From Caecitellus pseudoparvulus (taxonomy: Eukaryota; Bigyra: Bicosoecida): a DNA stretch of 64,000 bases. The position numbers and the translations under genes are program-made. The stretch is from assembly GCA_965644315.1 (NCBI GenBank), contig CBFFRQ010000042.1:248001-312000 (forward strand). The letters run 5' to 3'. Shown here piece after piece: positions 40,483 through 50,512 of this stretch. Positions within the stretch are counted from its first letter, which is position 1, and each line of letters opens with the position of its first letter. Below the pieces are notes generated by a model, which saw only the letters and a list, made by a program, of their open reading frames with translations, had not been told where the DNA came from and searched no databases.

Positions 40483-43400
40483 ATGGAGGACTCGGGCGTG
40501 TGCCCCTTGTGTGGACGGACATTTCGCAGCAGAGACCTGGAGCGCCATGCCAACGCTTGCATGGACAATGACTCGCCTGCTGTGCAGAGGCGACGGCAGG
40601 TAGCACTGGCAAAAGCTGCTGTGCACGAGACTCTTGCATGTGAAGAGCGGCTGCAGCGCGCGCTGCAAAGTTGCGTTGGAGTGGGCTGCGTGGCAGCGAT
40701 TTCCGCAAGCGCACCCCGCCTTCCACGCTCTCATTGCAGTGAGCGACCGAGGGCCAGACGGCGCCTTGGCATCCCCCGCTTCTTAGGCCAAGAGACCCTG
40801 ACTGGCCTGTGCAACTCAGGGCCAGAGCAAGTGCTCAGGCTGCTGCAGGGCGGCGAAGGCGATGGCTTTGGGTGGCGGAGAGAGGTGCTGTATGGGCAAG
40901 GGCAGCCCTCTCGCCGGAGTGGCGTGCTCATGCTGCACCTGGAAAGCCTTGTCAATTGCACAGCCCAGGCGCTACAAGGCGTGCCGGGGGCGCGTCACTT
41001 GCCGGCCATCGTGACTGTCTTTGCGACGGTGCACTTTGAGGGGCAGCAGCTGCAGAGCCTGGCAGCCAAGATGTGCACGCAGGCAGGGCCCCTTCCGGGA
41101 CAAGCCATCTTCAATGACGCCCTTGCCGTGGAGGTGCCCAATTTCTTCCGGCTGTCCCCCATCACCATCAAGGTGTGGGCCAAGGGGGGCGAGCACGTCG
41201 TGGGGCCCAACGCAGCCGCGTTGACCCAGCACTGGTGCGAGCTGGGGCAGGTGCGGCTGGTGCTGGGCGATGCCCTGCCGCTGCAGACGCGCGTCCTTGC
41301 ATCAGTGGATGCCGAGGTGGCTGTGCACCACGCAAGGCAGGGCGGCGGTGGCGGTGCGGAGTCCCTGCCACCGCCCCCTCCCATGCCCTTGCGCCGTCGC
41401 TCGTCCTCCAGCCCCCGCCTTTCATACTCCTCCTCCGCGACCAGCGACGACTCGGTGGAGGACACATCTGGATCGGTGGCCGCCACTGGTGCCGGTGCTG
41501 CGGCCTTTCCCACACACCTGCCCCTGGAGGATGGCGCTGCAAGCACGTTTGCGGAGCCATGCTGCAGCGCCAGGTCACTGCAGCGCCTGCGAGACTTGTG
41601 GGCTGAGCCGAGTGGGGTGGCAAGTCTGGCGTCCCCGCACCTGCCCCACCACACTGGCGGTAGCAGCAGCTGGTGGGGGCTGCTGGCTCCGCCTGGCACC
41701 CCCCCAGACAAAGCTGAGCAGGGGCCCTTCCCGGCGGGGGCGCGGTCACCCCCCTTGCCCAGCAGGCCAGCTTCCAGGCCTGCCCTGCGGCTGACGTTGA
41801 CGTTGGTGAGCCGCGAGGAGGTGCAGGGCAGCGGTGCAGGCGGCATCACCGGCATGGCTGCGGCGCTGCGGGAAGCTGGGCTGTGGGAGGCCGGCACGGG
41901 GCGCGTCGGCCTGCCCAGCAGGGGCGTGAGTCCCCACTTCGCGGGGCGCCAGCTGCGTCACCTGGCACGAGACTCTGCGCCCGGAGTGCCAGTGGTCCCT
42001 AAGAGCATCCGCCGTTGCATGGCTGCGGCGCTGGCGCGGTGGGACCCCTCCGGCGGCAGCCTGGACCCGGCCCTGCGCGGGTGCCTGGCGCGCCACCTGC
42101 TGTCACCCCTGCACCGTGCTGCAGCTGCAGGGCACGCGATGGGCGTCTTGCACCTGCTGAAAGCAGTGGGCAAGCACTGGGCCCTGCTGCGCACAGCAGA
42201 TGGGCGGGGCTTGACGGTGCTGGACGTCGCAGCTCTGCACGGGCACGACAACGTCGTCACGTGCCTGGTCAAGGCGGCGGACACCGCGGGCCTGCGGCGC
42301 TGGGGCCGAGGGTGGACGGCGGACCCCCTCGTGGAGGACGACACAGACACGCTGGAAAGCGCGTTCAGTGGCAGCTCCGTGACTGGCGCCAGCGGCTCTG
42401 GCGTGGTGGAGGGCCTGAAGCTGTGCCCGCCGCCCGCTGGGAGCGGCGTGCACCCTGCCCGCGCCCACCTGATCTGGGACAGCACCGACCACATCCACTC
42501 CCTAGACAGCGCCTTGCTGCCAGCCAGCGCCCTCACCGTGCCGCCTGCCACAGAGCTCGCGTCCACGGCAGCTCGCCTGCGGGCAGGGCTGAGTTCCCGC
42601 AGCAGCTTGGCAGGGGAGCCGCCGCCCTTGCCGACAGCGTGGCAGGCTTGGACTGGGCGAGGTGGCGGCACGGGGGCCGAGTCGGGGGAGGAGGGGGGCA
42701 GGGCGTACCCGCCCCTGGATGCCGTGCTGTGGAGCACATGGTCCCTGGAGGAGGGCACGCTGCAGGCGATGCCGCCGTGCCCAGTGCCCAGCGGCACGCT
42801 GGCCCGCCTGGAGGGTGCCAGGGACGGCAGCGTCCCGCCGTGGCTCCCCTGGTACGGCAGGCATGCCATGCACCACGCCATCGCAGGTGGCAGCTCCCGC
42901 GTCTGGCGCACTGTTTGCAGCGCCACGCTGGGGGGGGACATTGCTCGCCGCAGCGCCGTGGAGCGGGAGCAGCGGTCGCAGGACGGCGGCGTGTTGGCGC
43001 TGGAGGCAGGCGGCGAGGTGGAGGTGGGCAGCATGTCTGCCCTGCTGGATTTGCAGGACGGCCACGGGCGCACCAGCGTGGCCCTGGCTGCGGCGTTCGG
43101 AGGGGATGCCGCGCCAGGCACACAGGCGGGGCTGCTGGGGCACCTCTACGGCCCCTTCCCCTACGCCATGCCAGTGTCAGACGGCGGTGCGCCGTGTGTC
43201 GGGGGCGTGTATGCCTGTGTGGACCGTGCCGGACTCCGCATGCCGCACCCTGCGCCGGGCCTGCGGGCGGTGAACGCACGGGTGTACGTGGGGTTGCTGC
43301 GGCGCCTGCTGTGCATGGGCGCGGACGCAGGGCTGCCGGATGCTGTGGGCGACACGCCCCTCATGCACGCCCTGCGCACGCGCAATACGCTGGCGGCCCT

Positions 43401-45477
43401 GCTCTTGCTGTGTGTCGGGCGCCAGTCGCCGTCGGCGGCGCCTGGGGAGCCCGCCGGCGACATGCACTGGGTGGCGCGCCCCACCGCACACAACACGAGG
43501 GGTGTCACGGCGACGTGGCTGGCCTGCCACACCAGCGAGGCGCCGCCAGCCTTCCTGCGCGCCACCCTGTCCAGCGGCGCACAGGGCGCCGCAGACACGC
43601 TGCCCGCCGGCGCAGCCGCCTCCAGCGCCCCGGCCCTGCTGCGAGGTGAGAGTGGCGCGTCGGCGGCGCCCGCTCCGAGTGACGCTGCGCCTGTGCGGTG
43701 TCCGACTGCTCAACGGGACACCTCTCGGCTCCTGCGCTGCTCAGGGGTGTTGGAGGTGGTGGGGGAGGTGGCGGCTGCCCTGGGCGGTGGGGCGGCACCG
43801 CCCTCCCCACAGCACACGCGTGCTGCCGCCGGCCTCCTCTGGCAGGCGGCCGGGGCGGGTCTGCACCAGCTTCTCACAGATGCGGCTGCGGAGGCTGCAG
43901 CCCAGCGCTCTGCCGCTGACCCTCGCGGCACCACAGGCTGCACGCCGGTGCCCGCCACCAGCCTGCCCTTGGCCATGCTGCTGGCGCTGGGCGGCGCAGG
44001 AGACGTCCCGGACACGGTGACAGGCGCATCACCAGCCCACGCAGCAGCAGCAGCGGGCTCTGTCAATGCGCTGCGGCTGTTGGCTGGACTGCCACTGCTG
44101 CCCGTGCCGTTGCTGGCCCTTGCGTCTGCTGGGCTACGTGACGTGGCGGCTGCCGAGAGGCGCGTGGACCGTGCCGGCTCCCCTGTCCAGGGCGGCACGG
44201 AGCCCACCCTGGTGGACAAGGCGTCCACCCTGCTGCGGACGTGGTCCAGCTGGCTGGGCACGCTGCCCTCTCCCGAGCCAGAGACCGACAAGGCTAGTGT
44301 CGGCGCTGACCCTTCGGCAGGGGTGGAGGAGGAGGAGGAGGAGGAAGACACTGCTGCGGGGCGGGACGCCCTGCGTCGGGCCGTGGCGCGGCAGCTGTCC
44401 GTGAACTGGCAAGTGCCAGGTGCCAGTCGGCCCGTGGCGTTTTTGGGCATGTACTGGTATGCGACGCTGCGGCTGACCTTAGCAGGGGGACGCCTGCCCG
44501 AGGTGGGGCACCCGGCCTTCCACTGGCAGTTGTTGGAGGCAATCGGGTCGCAGGGCGTGCCGTGCCCGGCGCAGCCCCCCCTCCCCTCCCTCAGCCAGTG
44601 TGCAGTGCAGGCCGCTGCCTTGCTGAAGGGCGACAGCGGCCTCTTGCCCGCACTCTGTGCACACCCCGGCGCAGTGAGGGCTCTGCACAGCGCAGGGTGG
44701 GCCTGCCAGGGGCCAGAGTGGCTGCTGTTGGCGCAGCTGGCGACGGGGAAGGCCGTCAGCCCAGCGCCAGCTGGACCTGGCGCCGCCCCACCCGCCGCCA
44801 CGGTCGCAGAGGACGTGCACCGCGTGCCGCTCCGCATGTGGTCCTTGCGCGCCCGACCCTCCGCCTCCCACACCAAGCTGTTCCGACGGCCGGACTGGCT
44901 GTGCCTGTCTGCGCCAGGCCTGGCGGCTGCCGCGCGCCAGGTGGGAGGGTCCCCCGCCACGGTGCTGCGCGGCCACAGTGGGCTGCTGGCTCAGCGGCGC
45001 AACGCGAAGGCGTACAGCGGCATCTCCGCGCCCCGCCACGTCCAGAGCAACCACGTGGTGCCCCTGCTGTTGGACTGTGTGGACAGTCGCCTGGGCTTGG
45101 AGTGTGCCGTGTGGTGCACGGGCCTCCAGGCGGCTCGAGCCGCGGAGGGGGGGGCACTGGGTGCTGTGCAGAAGGCCGGCTTCCAAGTCCGCGCAGACGC
45201 CCTGCTGTCCGCCGTGGATGGAAAGGGCCTGACGCCCCTGGACTGCGCCGTGCAGGGGAGTCACTGGGAGTGTGCTGCGCTGTTGCAGGGCATGGCGCTG
45301 GTGGTTGCCAGGGGCGGGGGGGGGGGCGAGCTGGCTGAGGAGGGGGCCCCTGGCGCCTCCTGGTGGGAGGAGTCGGCTGGGGAGTGGGGCATCCTGCTGG
45401 CCCCGGAGGTGTATGCGTACGAGGCGGAGGAGGGCGGGGGGGGGCCGGAGGGGGGCGAAGCCGCTGCAGAGGCGTGA
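40483..45477 (+). CDS. Giant single-exon C2HC zinc-finger and ankyrin-repeat protein
   Basis: An uninterrupted frame of 1664 residues starts MEDSGVCPLCGRTFRSRD. Residues 7-26 form a C-x2-C-x11-H-x3-C finger of the UBZ4/C2HC type. A segment at about 150-250 (PAIVTVFATVHFEGQQLQSL, FFRLSPITIKVWAKGG) has alternating strands that could be a C2-like beta sandwich. Ankyrin-like helices are scattered through the rest: SPLHRAAAAGHAMGVLHLL and TVLDVAALHGHDNVVTCLV (about 540-600), GDTPLMHALRTRNTLAALLL (about 955), PAHAAAAAGSVNALRLLAGL (about 1182) and LTPLDCAVQGSHWECAALL (about 1582), with long Ser/Pro/Gly linkers between. The architecture suggests a ubiquitin- or phospholipid-linked scaffold, but no named family fits. 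GC content is very high and polyglycine/polyglutamate tracts occur near the C-terminus. Confidence 0.7.
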   Translation: MEDSGVCPLCGRTFRSRDLERHANACMDNDSPAVQRRRQVALAKAAVHETLACEERLQRALQSCVGVGCVAAISASAPRLPRSHCSERPRARRRLGIPRFLGQETLTGLCNSGPEQVLRLLQGGEGDGFGWRREVLYGQGQPSRRSGVLMLHLESLVNCTAQALQGVPGARHLPAIVTVFATVHFEGQQLQSLAAKMCTQAGPLPGQAIFNDALAVEVPNFFRLSPITIKVWAKGGEHVVGPNAAALTQHWCELGQVRLVLGDALPLQTRVLASVDAEVAVHHARQGGGGGAESLPPPPPMPLRRRSSSSPRLSYSSSATSDDSVEDTSGSVAATGAGAAAFPTHLPLEDGAASTFAEPCCSARSLQRLRDLWAEPSGVASLASPHLPHHTGGSSSWWGLLAPPGTPPDKAEQGPFPAGARSPPLPSRPASRPALRLTLTLVSREEVQGSGAGGITGMAAALREAGLWEAGTGRVGLPSRGVSPHFAGRQLRHLARDSAPGVPVVPKSIRRCMAAALARWDPSGGSLDPALRGCLARHLLSPLHRAAAAGHAMGVLHLLKAVGKHWALLRTADGRGLTVLDVAALHGHDNVVTCLVKAADTAGLRRWGRGWTADPLVEDDTDTLESAFSGSSVTGASGSGVVEGLKLCPPPAGSGVHPARAHLIWDSTDHIHSLDSALLPASALTVPPATELASTAARLRAGLSSRSSLAGEPPPLPTAWQAWTGRGGGTGAESGEEGGRAYPPLDAVLWSTWSLEEGTLQAMPPCPVPSGTLARLEGARDGSVPPWLPWYGRHAMHHAIAGGSSRVWRTVCSATLGGDIARRSAVEREQRSQDGGVLALEAGGEVEVGSMSALLDLQDGHGRTSVALAAAFGGDAAPGTQAGLLGHLYGPFPYAMPVSDGGAPCVGGVYACVDRAGLRMPHPAPGLRAVNARVYVGLLRRLLCMGADAGLPDAVGDTPLMHALRTRNTLAALLLLCVGRQSPSAAPGEPAGDMHWVARPTAHNTRGVTATWLACHTSEAPPAFLRATLSSGAQGAADTLPAGAAASSAPALLRGESGASAAPAPSDAAPVRCPTAQRDTSRLLRCSGVLEVVGEVAAALGGGAAPPSPQHTRAAAGLLWQAAGAGLHQLLTDAAAEAAAQRSAADPRGTTGCTPVPATSLPLAMLLALGGAGDVPDTVTGASPAHAAAAAGSVNALRLLAGLPLLPVPLLALASAGLRDVAAAERRVDRAGSPVQGGTEPTLVDKASTLLRTWSSWLGTLPSPEPETDKASVGADPSAGVEEEEEEEDTAAGRDALRRAVARQLSVNWQVPGASRPVAFLGMYWYATLRLTLAGGRLPEVGHPAFHWQLLEAIGSQGVPCPAQPPLPSLSQCAVQAAALLKGDSGLLPALCAHPGAVRALHSAGWACQGPEWLLLAQLATGKAVSPAPAGPGAAPPAATVAEDVHRVPLRMWSLRARPSASHTKLFRRPDWLCLSAPGLAAAARQVGGSPATVLRGHSGLLAQRRNAKAYSGISAPRHVQSNHVVPLLLDCVDSRLGLECAVWCTGLQAARAAEGGALGAVQKAGFQVRADALLSAVDGKGLTPLDCAVQGSHWECAALLQGMALVVARGGGGGELAEEGAPGASWWEESAGEWGILLAPEVYAYEAEEGGGGPEGGEAAAEA

Positions 45478-45631
45478 CCGCACACGCCAGTGGCTGCGCA
45501 GCATCAGGCGGGCGCTGCATGTAAAATACACACAACGTATCCAATCCCTGCTCTTCCCATCCTTGCTCAGCCCCCCTGTTCGCTGCAGTGGCGCAGCTGG
45601 CGCCCCACCAACCACCCACGGCCGTTGCAGC

Positions 45632-46932
45632 ATGGCCAGCGCCAGCCCTCCGCGAGGCGGGGAGGCCAAGGCGGCGCTGTTGGCAGCCCCAGTGAACCCC
45701 TCCGACCTTCGCACGCGGACAGTGGGAGGTGGTCGCACAGCACTGTACTTGACTGGGGAGACTGTCATCAGGTGCGTGCGGGCTGCGAGTGCGGAGGCCC
45801 CCGCGCAGGTGCGGGGCACCTGCCTGCGGCGCCCGGCGCAGCAAGGCAAACGCGCTGCTGGGGTACGACGGGTGGAGTGACGAGATCAAGTGCGTGAAGG
45901 TGGACAAGGCACACCGCAACACGCACGGAAAGTGGACCATCGGCGTCATGGCGCACATGCGTGTGACGGTGAGAGGCGCTTCAAAGTTCCTCTGGCGTTT
46001 CACTCGCGTTCACCGTTGAGGCTGCATTTGCCCTCCTCCATTGCAGCTGAAGGAGGGGAATTTTCATGAAGACATCGGGTATGGCTCAGCAGAGAACATG
46101 CCCAGCTGGACTGCTGCGCTGGAAAAGGCGAAGAAGGTGCGTCGTGCGCGGGCTGCTGCTGCCACCTGCAGCAACTGTGACACAGTTGCCGTGCCGCTTT
46201 TCACAAGCGCAGAGTGCCGTGACAGACGCGCGCAAGCGCTGCCTGCGCTTGTTCGGGGACGCTCTGGGGAACTGTGTGGGGAATGTACAGTTCCAGCAGT
46301 CAGCCCGCACAGCCCAGCGCGAGGCGGCGGCAGCGTCCCGCGGTGGCGTGGCAGTGGAGCGCTTCTCCATGAGCGACCTGATGCAGGCGCCCGCCGCGCG
46401 CAGCGAGCCACAGACGCCCACGGCGGTGGCGACAGGCTTCGTCACGACGCCCAGCGTCACGACGCCTCAGCACACCATGCCTGCAGCGACGACGCCCCCC
46501 ACACGGGCGCCCACCGGTGGCACCAAGCGGCCCTCGCCCACCTCCACGGCCCTGCCGGCACCCCCCCCTGCCAAGCGCGCCGCCGGTGCCGCATCCCCGC
46601 TGCCAGCCAGTGACACAGGGGCCGCATCAGCCACCGCTGCTGCCACCAGTGCCCCCGGCTCCGCCCTGCCTGAGTTGCCTGGTGGCGCGGCCGCCCCCTC
46701 CAAGGCGCAGGGGAGGGGCGGTGGCAGCACCGGCACGGCAGGCAGCGCGCTGAGCCTGAGCCAGGACAACTTCCAGCTGCCCGACGACGCGCTGAAGGTG
46801 CTGCAGGCGCAGGAGGCCGAGGCGGAGCGTGCCCGGCGCATCGCAGCGAGCAAGGAGGCTGCCTTGCGGCGGCTGCAGGCGTCACGCGGCGGGGAGGGGC
46901 AGTCACACTCGCAGGGCAGTGTGCAGCTTTGA
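45632..46932 (+). CDS. RAD52: RAD52 single-strand annealing recombinase
   Basis: Four exons, 45632-45771, 45842-45968, 46047-46136 and 46213-46932, encode 358 residues, all junctions in frame. The N-terminal annealing domain is clear: PSDLRTRTVGGGRTALYLTG, KANALLGYDGWSDEI (family form NEMFGYNGW), KWTIGVMAHMRVTLKEG, FHEDIGYGSAEN, then LEKAKKSAVTDARKRCLRLFG and DALGNCVGN. It forms the oligomeric ring that binds and anneals single-stranded DNA in double-strand-break repair. The C-terminal half is Ala/Pro/Thr-rich with no evident RPA- or RAD51-binding motif and ends in a charged helix (EAERARRIAASKEAALRRL). It is convergent with the repeat membrane protein gene, with only 13 nt between stop codons. 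Confidence 0.95.
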
Positions 46933-46945
46933 AGACGCGCCCCGA

Positions 46946-49096
46946 TCACACGACATCTGTGCGGTCGGCGGGGCGGGCTCCCCCGGCCAGCGCGGTGCCG
47001 GCGCCTGCGAACATGCTGCCGACGCTGGCAGCCACTGCCGTGAAGCAGGCCGCGACGGCGGCGCAGGCGGCGGAGATGCCCCGCACCACGGCGGCGCCTG
47101 CCTGCCAGATGGGCGTCAGGACGTACACATACAGCCCGTTCCACATGGGCGCGAGGACGTGCGTGTACAGCGCCGTGCAGGCGGTCCGCACGGCGCGGGC
47201 TGGGACGACGCACAGGCAGTGCCAGGCGGGGCGCAGGGCGTGGCGCCACAGGAACATGGCGGGCGTGTACACCACCGTCATCCACAGGCAATGCAGAGCT
47301 CGGCCAATGGCGGGGAAGCACGTCCCGCACACCCACCGTCCTGCCGTGTGCAGGGCTCGCACAGGCGTCACGACCAGGTACAGCCACATGTTCTGCAGGA
47401 TGACAGTGTAGAACCACTGCACGGCACGCCACAGCGGCACCGCCACCCACGACCACAGGCAGTGCAGGGCAGGGCGCAGGGTGGCCTCGTACACACAGCG
47501 GCCCATGTAGGCCAGGGTGGTGCCCAGGGGCTTGAGGATGTGCACGTGCAGTGCCGTGCAGGCGGCTCGCACAGCAGACATGCAAGGCGCCAGGACGTGT
47601 GTGTACAGCGCTGTGCAGGCGGCGGTGAGGGAGCGATACAGACAGGCGACCGAGTCCCACAGGACGCGCGCCAGGGCCACGACGACGTTGCGCCAGATCC
47701 ACACGAGCGTCTGCCACATGCCGTGCAGCATGGGCCACACGACGTTCTCCCACGCCGGCACGGCCAGGTGCGTCCACACCCACACACCAGCCGCGACGAC
47801 GCCCCGCCACACCGGCAGCAGGCACCGCGTGAAGACGCCCGTGAGGCAGTCGCAGCAGCCCTCCATGCAGGGCACGCAGACGTGCTGGCAGCAGCAGCGG
47901 CAGCCGTGGATGGCGCCTTTGCCCAGCAAGTACGGCACGATGAAGAGGGGCGTCATGAGCAGCCCGCCCACCACCAGCATGAGCAGCTTGCAGGTGCCCC
48001 ACGCGGGGTTGCGGCAGTCCTCCGCACAGTCAAAGACAGCCCGGGCCCGCGCGCTGGGCGAGGGGGCGCTGGGGCTGCTGCTCCCGTCCACCGCCCCGCC
48101 GGGTGGCGCCACCTGCCCCACCCACTCCGCCTGCAGGCGCTCGAACTTGCTGGACATGATGCAGAGCCAGACGCAGTAGCCACACACGGCGCCGACGATG
48201 GTGGCGGCAATGGCCCACCGCAGCGCCGTGTCGTCGGCGTCCTCCCCCGACGCGTACCGCGACCACAGGACGCCGGCGGCGACCAGGCCGCCCACGCCCA
48301 CCACCAGGCAGCCACAGTAGTCACTCCACTGCAGGGCGCGGGGCAGGTCGCCGTCGGCGCCGTCGGCGCCCTCCAGGCTGTCGCTGTGCTGGTCGGGGAA
48401 GTCACCCGCTTCACACGCTCTGTCGGGGTACGCGTCGACGGGGTAGCTGGACGGCACCTGCATGGCCTCAGTGGAGTCCTCTGACACCTTCAAAGCGCCT
48501 TTGCTGTGCCCCAGCTGGGCTGCCGTCGAGAGGTCCATGCTGTCGTCCATGTCCAGCACGTGTGTCCCGCCCCGGGCAGAAACGGTAGCAGTTGGCGCAG
48601 GCGCCAGGCCTGTGTCCACGCCACCTGGCGTCACAGGCACCTGCTCCGAGACGCTGCCAATGGGCGCCAGGTACTCCACTGTTACACTCTTTGGCTGGCC
48701 CCAGCCAGCGAGGGAGGAGCCTGCACCGTGGCTGTGTGCTGGGGCTTCCTGGTCACCAGGCGTGCCCAGCGGAAATTGCTGCGACGCGTGGGCGTGCATG
48801 GTCTGTCCCGCGCCGTCCCGGGGCCCTCCAGCCCCCCCTTCCTCATGAGTCAAGCTCTGCACATGAGCTGTACTGGCGCCCTTCTCCACTGCGCCTTGCA
48901 GGCTACGGGCTGAGTGAGTGGCTGCACCTGTCAGGAAGGCCACGTCGCTGCCCTCGCTCCCTGCGCTGCCGACAAACGAAGGGCCTGACGGCAGCGGCGT
49001 GTGCACATGCACGGGATCGTGTTGATCGGGTGCAATGGCATGTGATGCAGCTGCGCCAGGCGCCGCATGGGCCCCCTGTGGCGCGTGCTGCGCCAT
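46946..49096 (-). CDS. Trp/Cys-rich tandem-helix membrane protein of unknown family, 716 aa
   Basis: A single exon starts MAQHAPQGAHAAPGAA. Residues 1-250 are soluble, Gly/Ser/His/Asp-rich and probably disordered. Two hydrophobic helices (YCGCLVVGVGGLVAAGVLW, AIAATIVGAVCGYCVWLC) follow at about 255-310, and a third (CKLLMLVVGGLLMTPLFIVP) at about 368. A cysteine cluster (HGCRCCCQHVCVPCMEGCCD) leads into about 290 residues of degenerate helical repeats dominated by Trp, Cys, Leu, Val, Arg and His. Recurrent phrases are TAACTALYTHVLAP, RAACTALHVHILKP, RTACTALYTHVLAP, LRPALHCLWSWVAVPLW and LRPAWHCLCVVPARAV. The spacing suggests re-entrant or amphipathic membrane helices repeated roughly every 30-40 residues. 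I recognise no family; a multi-pass or membrane-surface scaffold is the best guess. Confidence 0.65.
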   Translation of the reverse strand: MAQHAPQGAHAAPGAAASHAIAPDQHDPVHVHTPLPSGPSFVGSAGSEGSDVAFLTGAATHSARSLQGAVEKGASTAHVQSLTHEEGGAGGPRDGAGQTMHAHASQQFPLGTPGDQEAPAHSHGAGSSLAGWGQPKSVTVEYLAPIGSVSEQVPVTPGGVDTGLAPAPTATVSARGGTHVLDMDDSMDLSTAAQLGHSKGALKVSEDSTEAMQVPSSYPVDAYPDRACEAGDFPDQHSDSLEGADGADGDLPRALQWSDYCGCLVVGVGGLVAAGVLWSRYASGEDADDTALRWAIAATIVGAVCGYCVWLCIMSSKFERLQAEWVGQVAPPGGAVDGSSSPSAPSPSARARAVFDCAEDCRNPAWGTCKLLMLVVGGLLMTPLFIVPYLLGKGAIHGCRCCCQHVCVPCMEGCCDCLTGVFTRCLLPVWRGVVAAGVWVWTHLAVPAWENVVWPMLHGMWQTLVWIWRNVVVALARVLWDSVACLYRSLTAACTALYTHVLAPCMSAVRAACTALHVHILKPLGTTLAYMGRCVYEATLRPALHCLWSWVAVPLWRAVQWFYTVILQNMWLYLVVTPVRALHTAGRWVCGTCFPAIGRALHCLWMTVVYTPAMFLWRHALRPAWHCLCVVPARAVRTACTALYTHVLAPMWNGLYVYVLTPIWQAGAAVVRGISAACAAVAACFTAVAASVGSMFAGAGTALAGGARPADRTDVV

Positions 49097-49324
49097 GTCG
49101 CACTTGGCTCAGAGCCTGCGCAAAAACTGCGAGTGGGCTCCGGCACGTCCCCACCAGGCGTCAACGCGGGCCACTGCGGGAGGCATTGGCAATGCCAGGG
49201 GTCGCCTTCAAGGCGAAGGTTTGTATTTTACCCGGTACGTGTCTCTTGCCTTGCGAGGTGCCGTGAGTGAGAGGGAAACGATGCTTCAGTGGTTGTTGGA
49301 GGGGGGGCGATGGTGCACGTCCAG

Positions 49325-50374
49325 TCAAGCTGGAGCGTGCTTGGGCGTGGCCTGCGCAGCAACAGCCTGCGCGATGGGCACAGGTGCCCGGCCCAAACAC
49401 CGCTTCAACAGCACGGGGGGCATGCTGAGGTTCAGCGGGGAGGGGTACCCAGTGTCGACGTTCGCGCGCGGGGTGGGTTTGAGCACTCGGCGCTCCACCG
49501 CCGCAGCGCGCCCAGGTGCCAGGCCACGCAGCACCGCACGCGCGACATCCACCCTGGTCAGCGGCTCTGGGCCACTCACGTGCAGCAGGCGCGGTGTCGC
49601 GTGTGTCCCGGGCGGCGCCCGGCCCAGCAGCCCCGCCGCTGCAAACTGGGCCGCCGCCACCACGTCTGCCAGTGCTACGTAGTTGCGGAACTCGTCACAG
49701 AACAGCGGCACTGGGGTGGGATGGGCGGCATCCAGCGCCTCGGCCAGGCGCCCCTCCAGCCACTGCAGGAACTTTGTGCCACCCTGGCCCCTGCTGGATG
49801 GCGGGCCCAGAATGTTGGTTGGGCGCAGGATGCACAGGCGCCCTGCAGGGTACTCCTTCAGCAACAGAGCGTCAAAGGCAGCTTTGCTCGCAGCATAAAC
49901 GTTCTGTGGAGCAGGCGCGTCTGCCTCGAAGTACGGCGGGCAGTCGCCGCCAAACACCTGGTCCGTGCTGAAGTGCACGAGAGCAGGCACGCGCCACGTC
50001 GGGTCTTCCCGTCTCAGGCACGCGTCCAGGAGACTGACGGGGCAATTCACAGCCTTGCACAGGGTGGGATCTTCTTGACATGCTCTGGGGGATGACATCG
50101 CAGCGCAGTTGACCACTAGTGCTGGTTTGAGGGCGCCCACTGTGGCTGCCGTTTCGGCTGCGTTGCACAGGTCCACCACCTGCACCCGCACGCCCTCAGG
50201 CACATCGGCGCCCTCTCTCCGCACGCCTGCTACGACTGTGACGCCCGACAAGCTCAATAGCGCGTCGAGGACAGCTTGGCCCACGTAGCCAGTGGCGCCT
50301 GTCACCAGGACGAGGCAGGCCCCTTCTTGAGCACCAGCAGCCGAGCCCTCACACTGGGTGCTGCTGGCAGCCAT
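49325..50374 (-). CDS. RmlD/MAT2B-type NAD(P)-dependent sugar-nucleotide reductase
   Basis: A single exon; the ATG at 50374 gives 349 residues with a short leader before the fold. This is an extended short-chain dehydrogenase: cofactor motif VLVTGATGYVGQAVLDALL (TGxxGxxG) at about 20-38, VVNCAAMSSPRACQEDP (strand 4 NAAA region), LVHFSTDQVFGG (catalytic Ser/Thr region), NVYAASKAAFDALL containing the YxxxK pair, and LCILRPTNILGP. The STDxVFDG-like motif and the absence of the RxGG epimerase tail place it with RmlD/dTDP-4-dehydrorhamnose reductases and the MAT2B regulatory subunit of methionine adenosyltransferase. The exact substrate cannot be chosen. Longer starts at 50452 or 50404 are possible. 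Confidence 0.85.
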   Translation of the reverse strand: MAASSTQCEGSAAGAQEGACLVLVTGATGYVGQAVLDALLSLSGVTVVAGVRREGADVPEGVRVQVVDLCNAAETAATVGALKPALVVNCAAMSSPRACQEDPTLCKAVNCPVSLLDACLRREDPTWRVPALVHFSTDQVFGGDCPPYFEADAPAPQNVYAASKAAFDALLLKEYPAGRLCILRPTNILGPPSSRGQGGTKFLQWLEGRLAEALDAAHPTPVPLFCDEFRNYVALADVVAAAQFAAAGLLGRAPPGTHATPRLLHVSGPEPLTRVDVARAVLRGLAPGRAAAVERRVLKPTPRANVDTGYPSPLNLSMPPVLLKRCLGRAPVPIAQAVAAQATPKHAPA

Positions 50375-50512
50375 TGTGCTGAGACGCCAGGCAGGGCCGC
50401 CCATGCGGCAGTTCCCACAGACGGCGACTCCATGGACCCCTCCTTCATGCATTTTTGCACGCAGGCGAGGTGTGAGGCAGCCCCTGCCACCGTGCCGCGC
50501 CCCTCAACCTCC

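Noticed and set aside
41958-43121. 387-codon minus frame, and other long frames antisense to the ankyrin gene
   Set aside because: Ser/Arg/Pro noise without motifs; the plus strand carries ankyrin and zinc-finger motifs.
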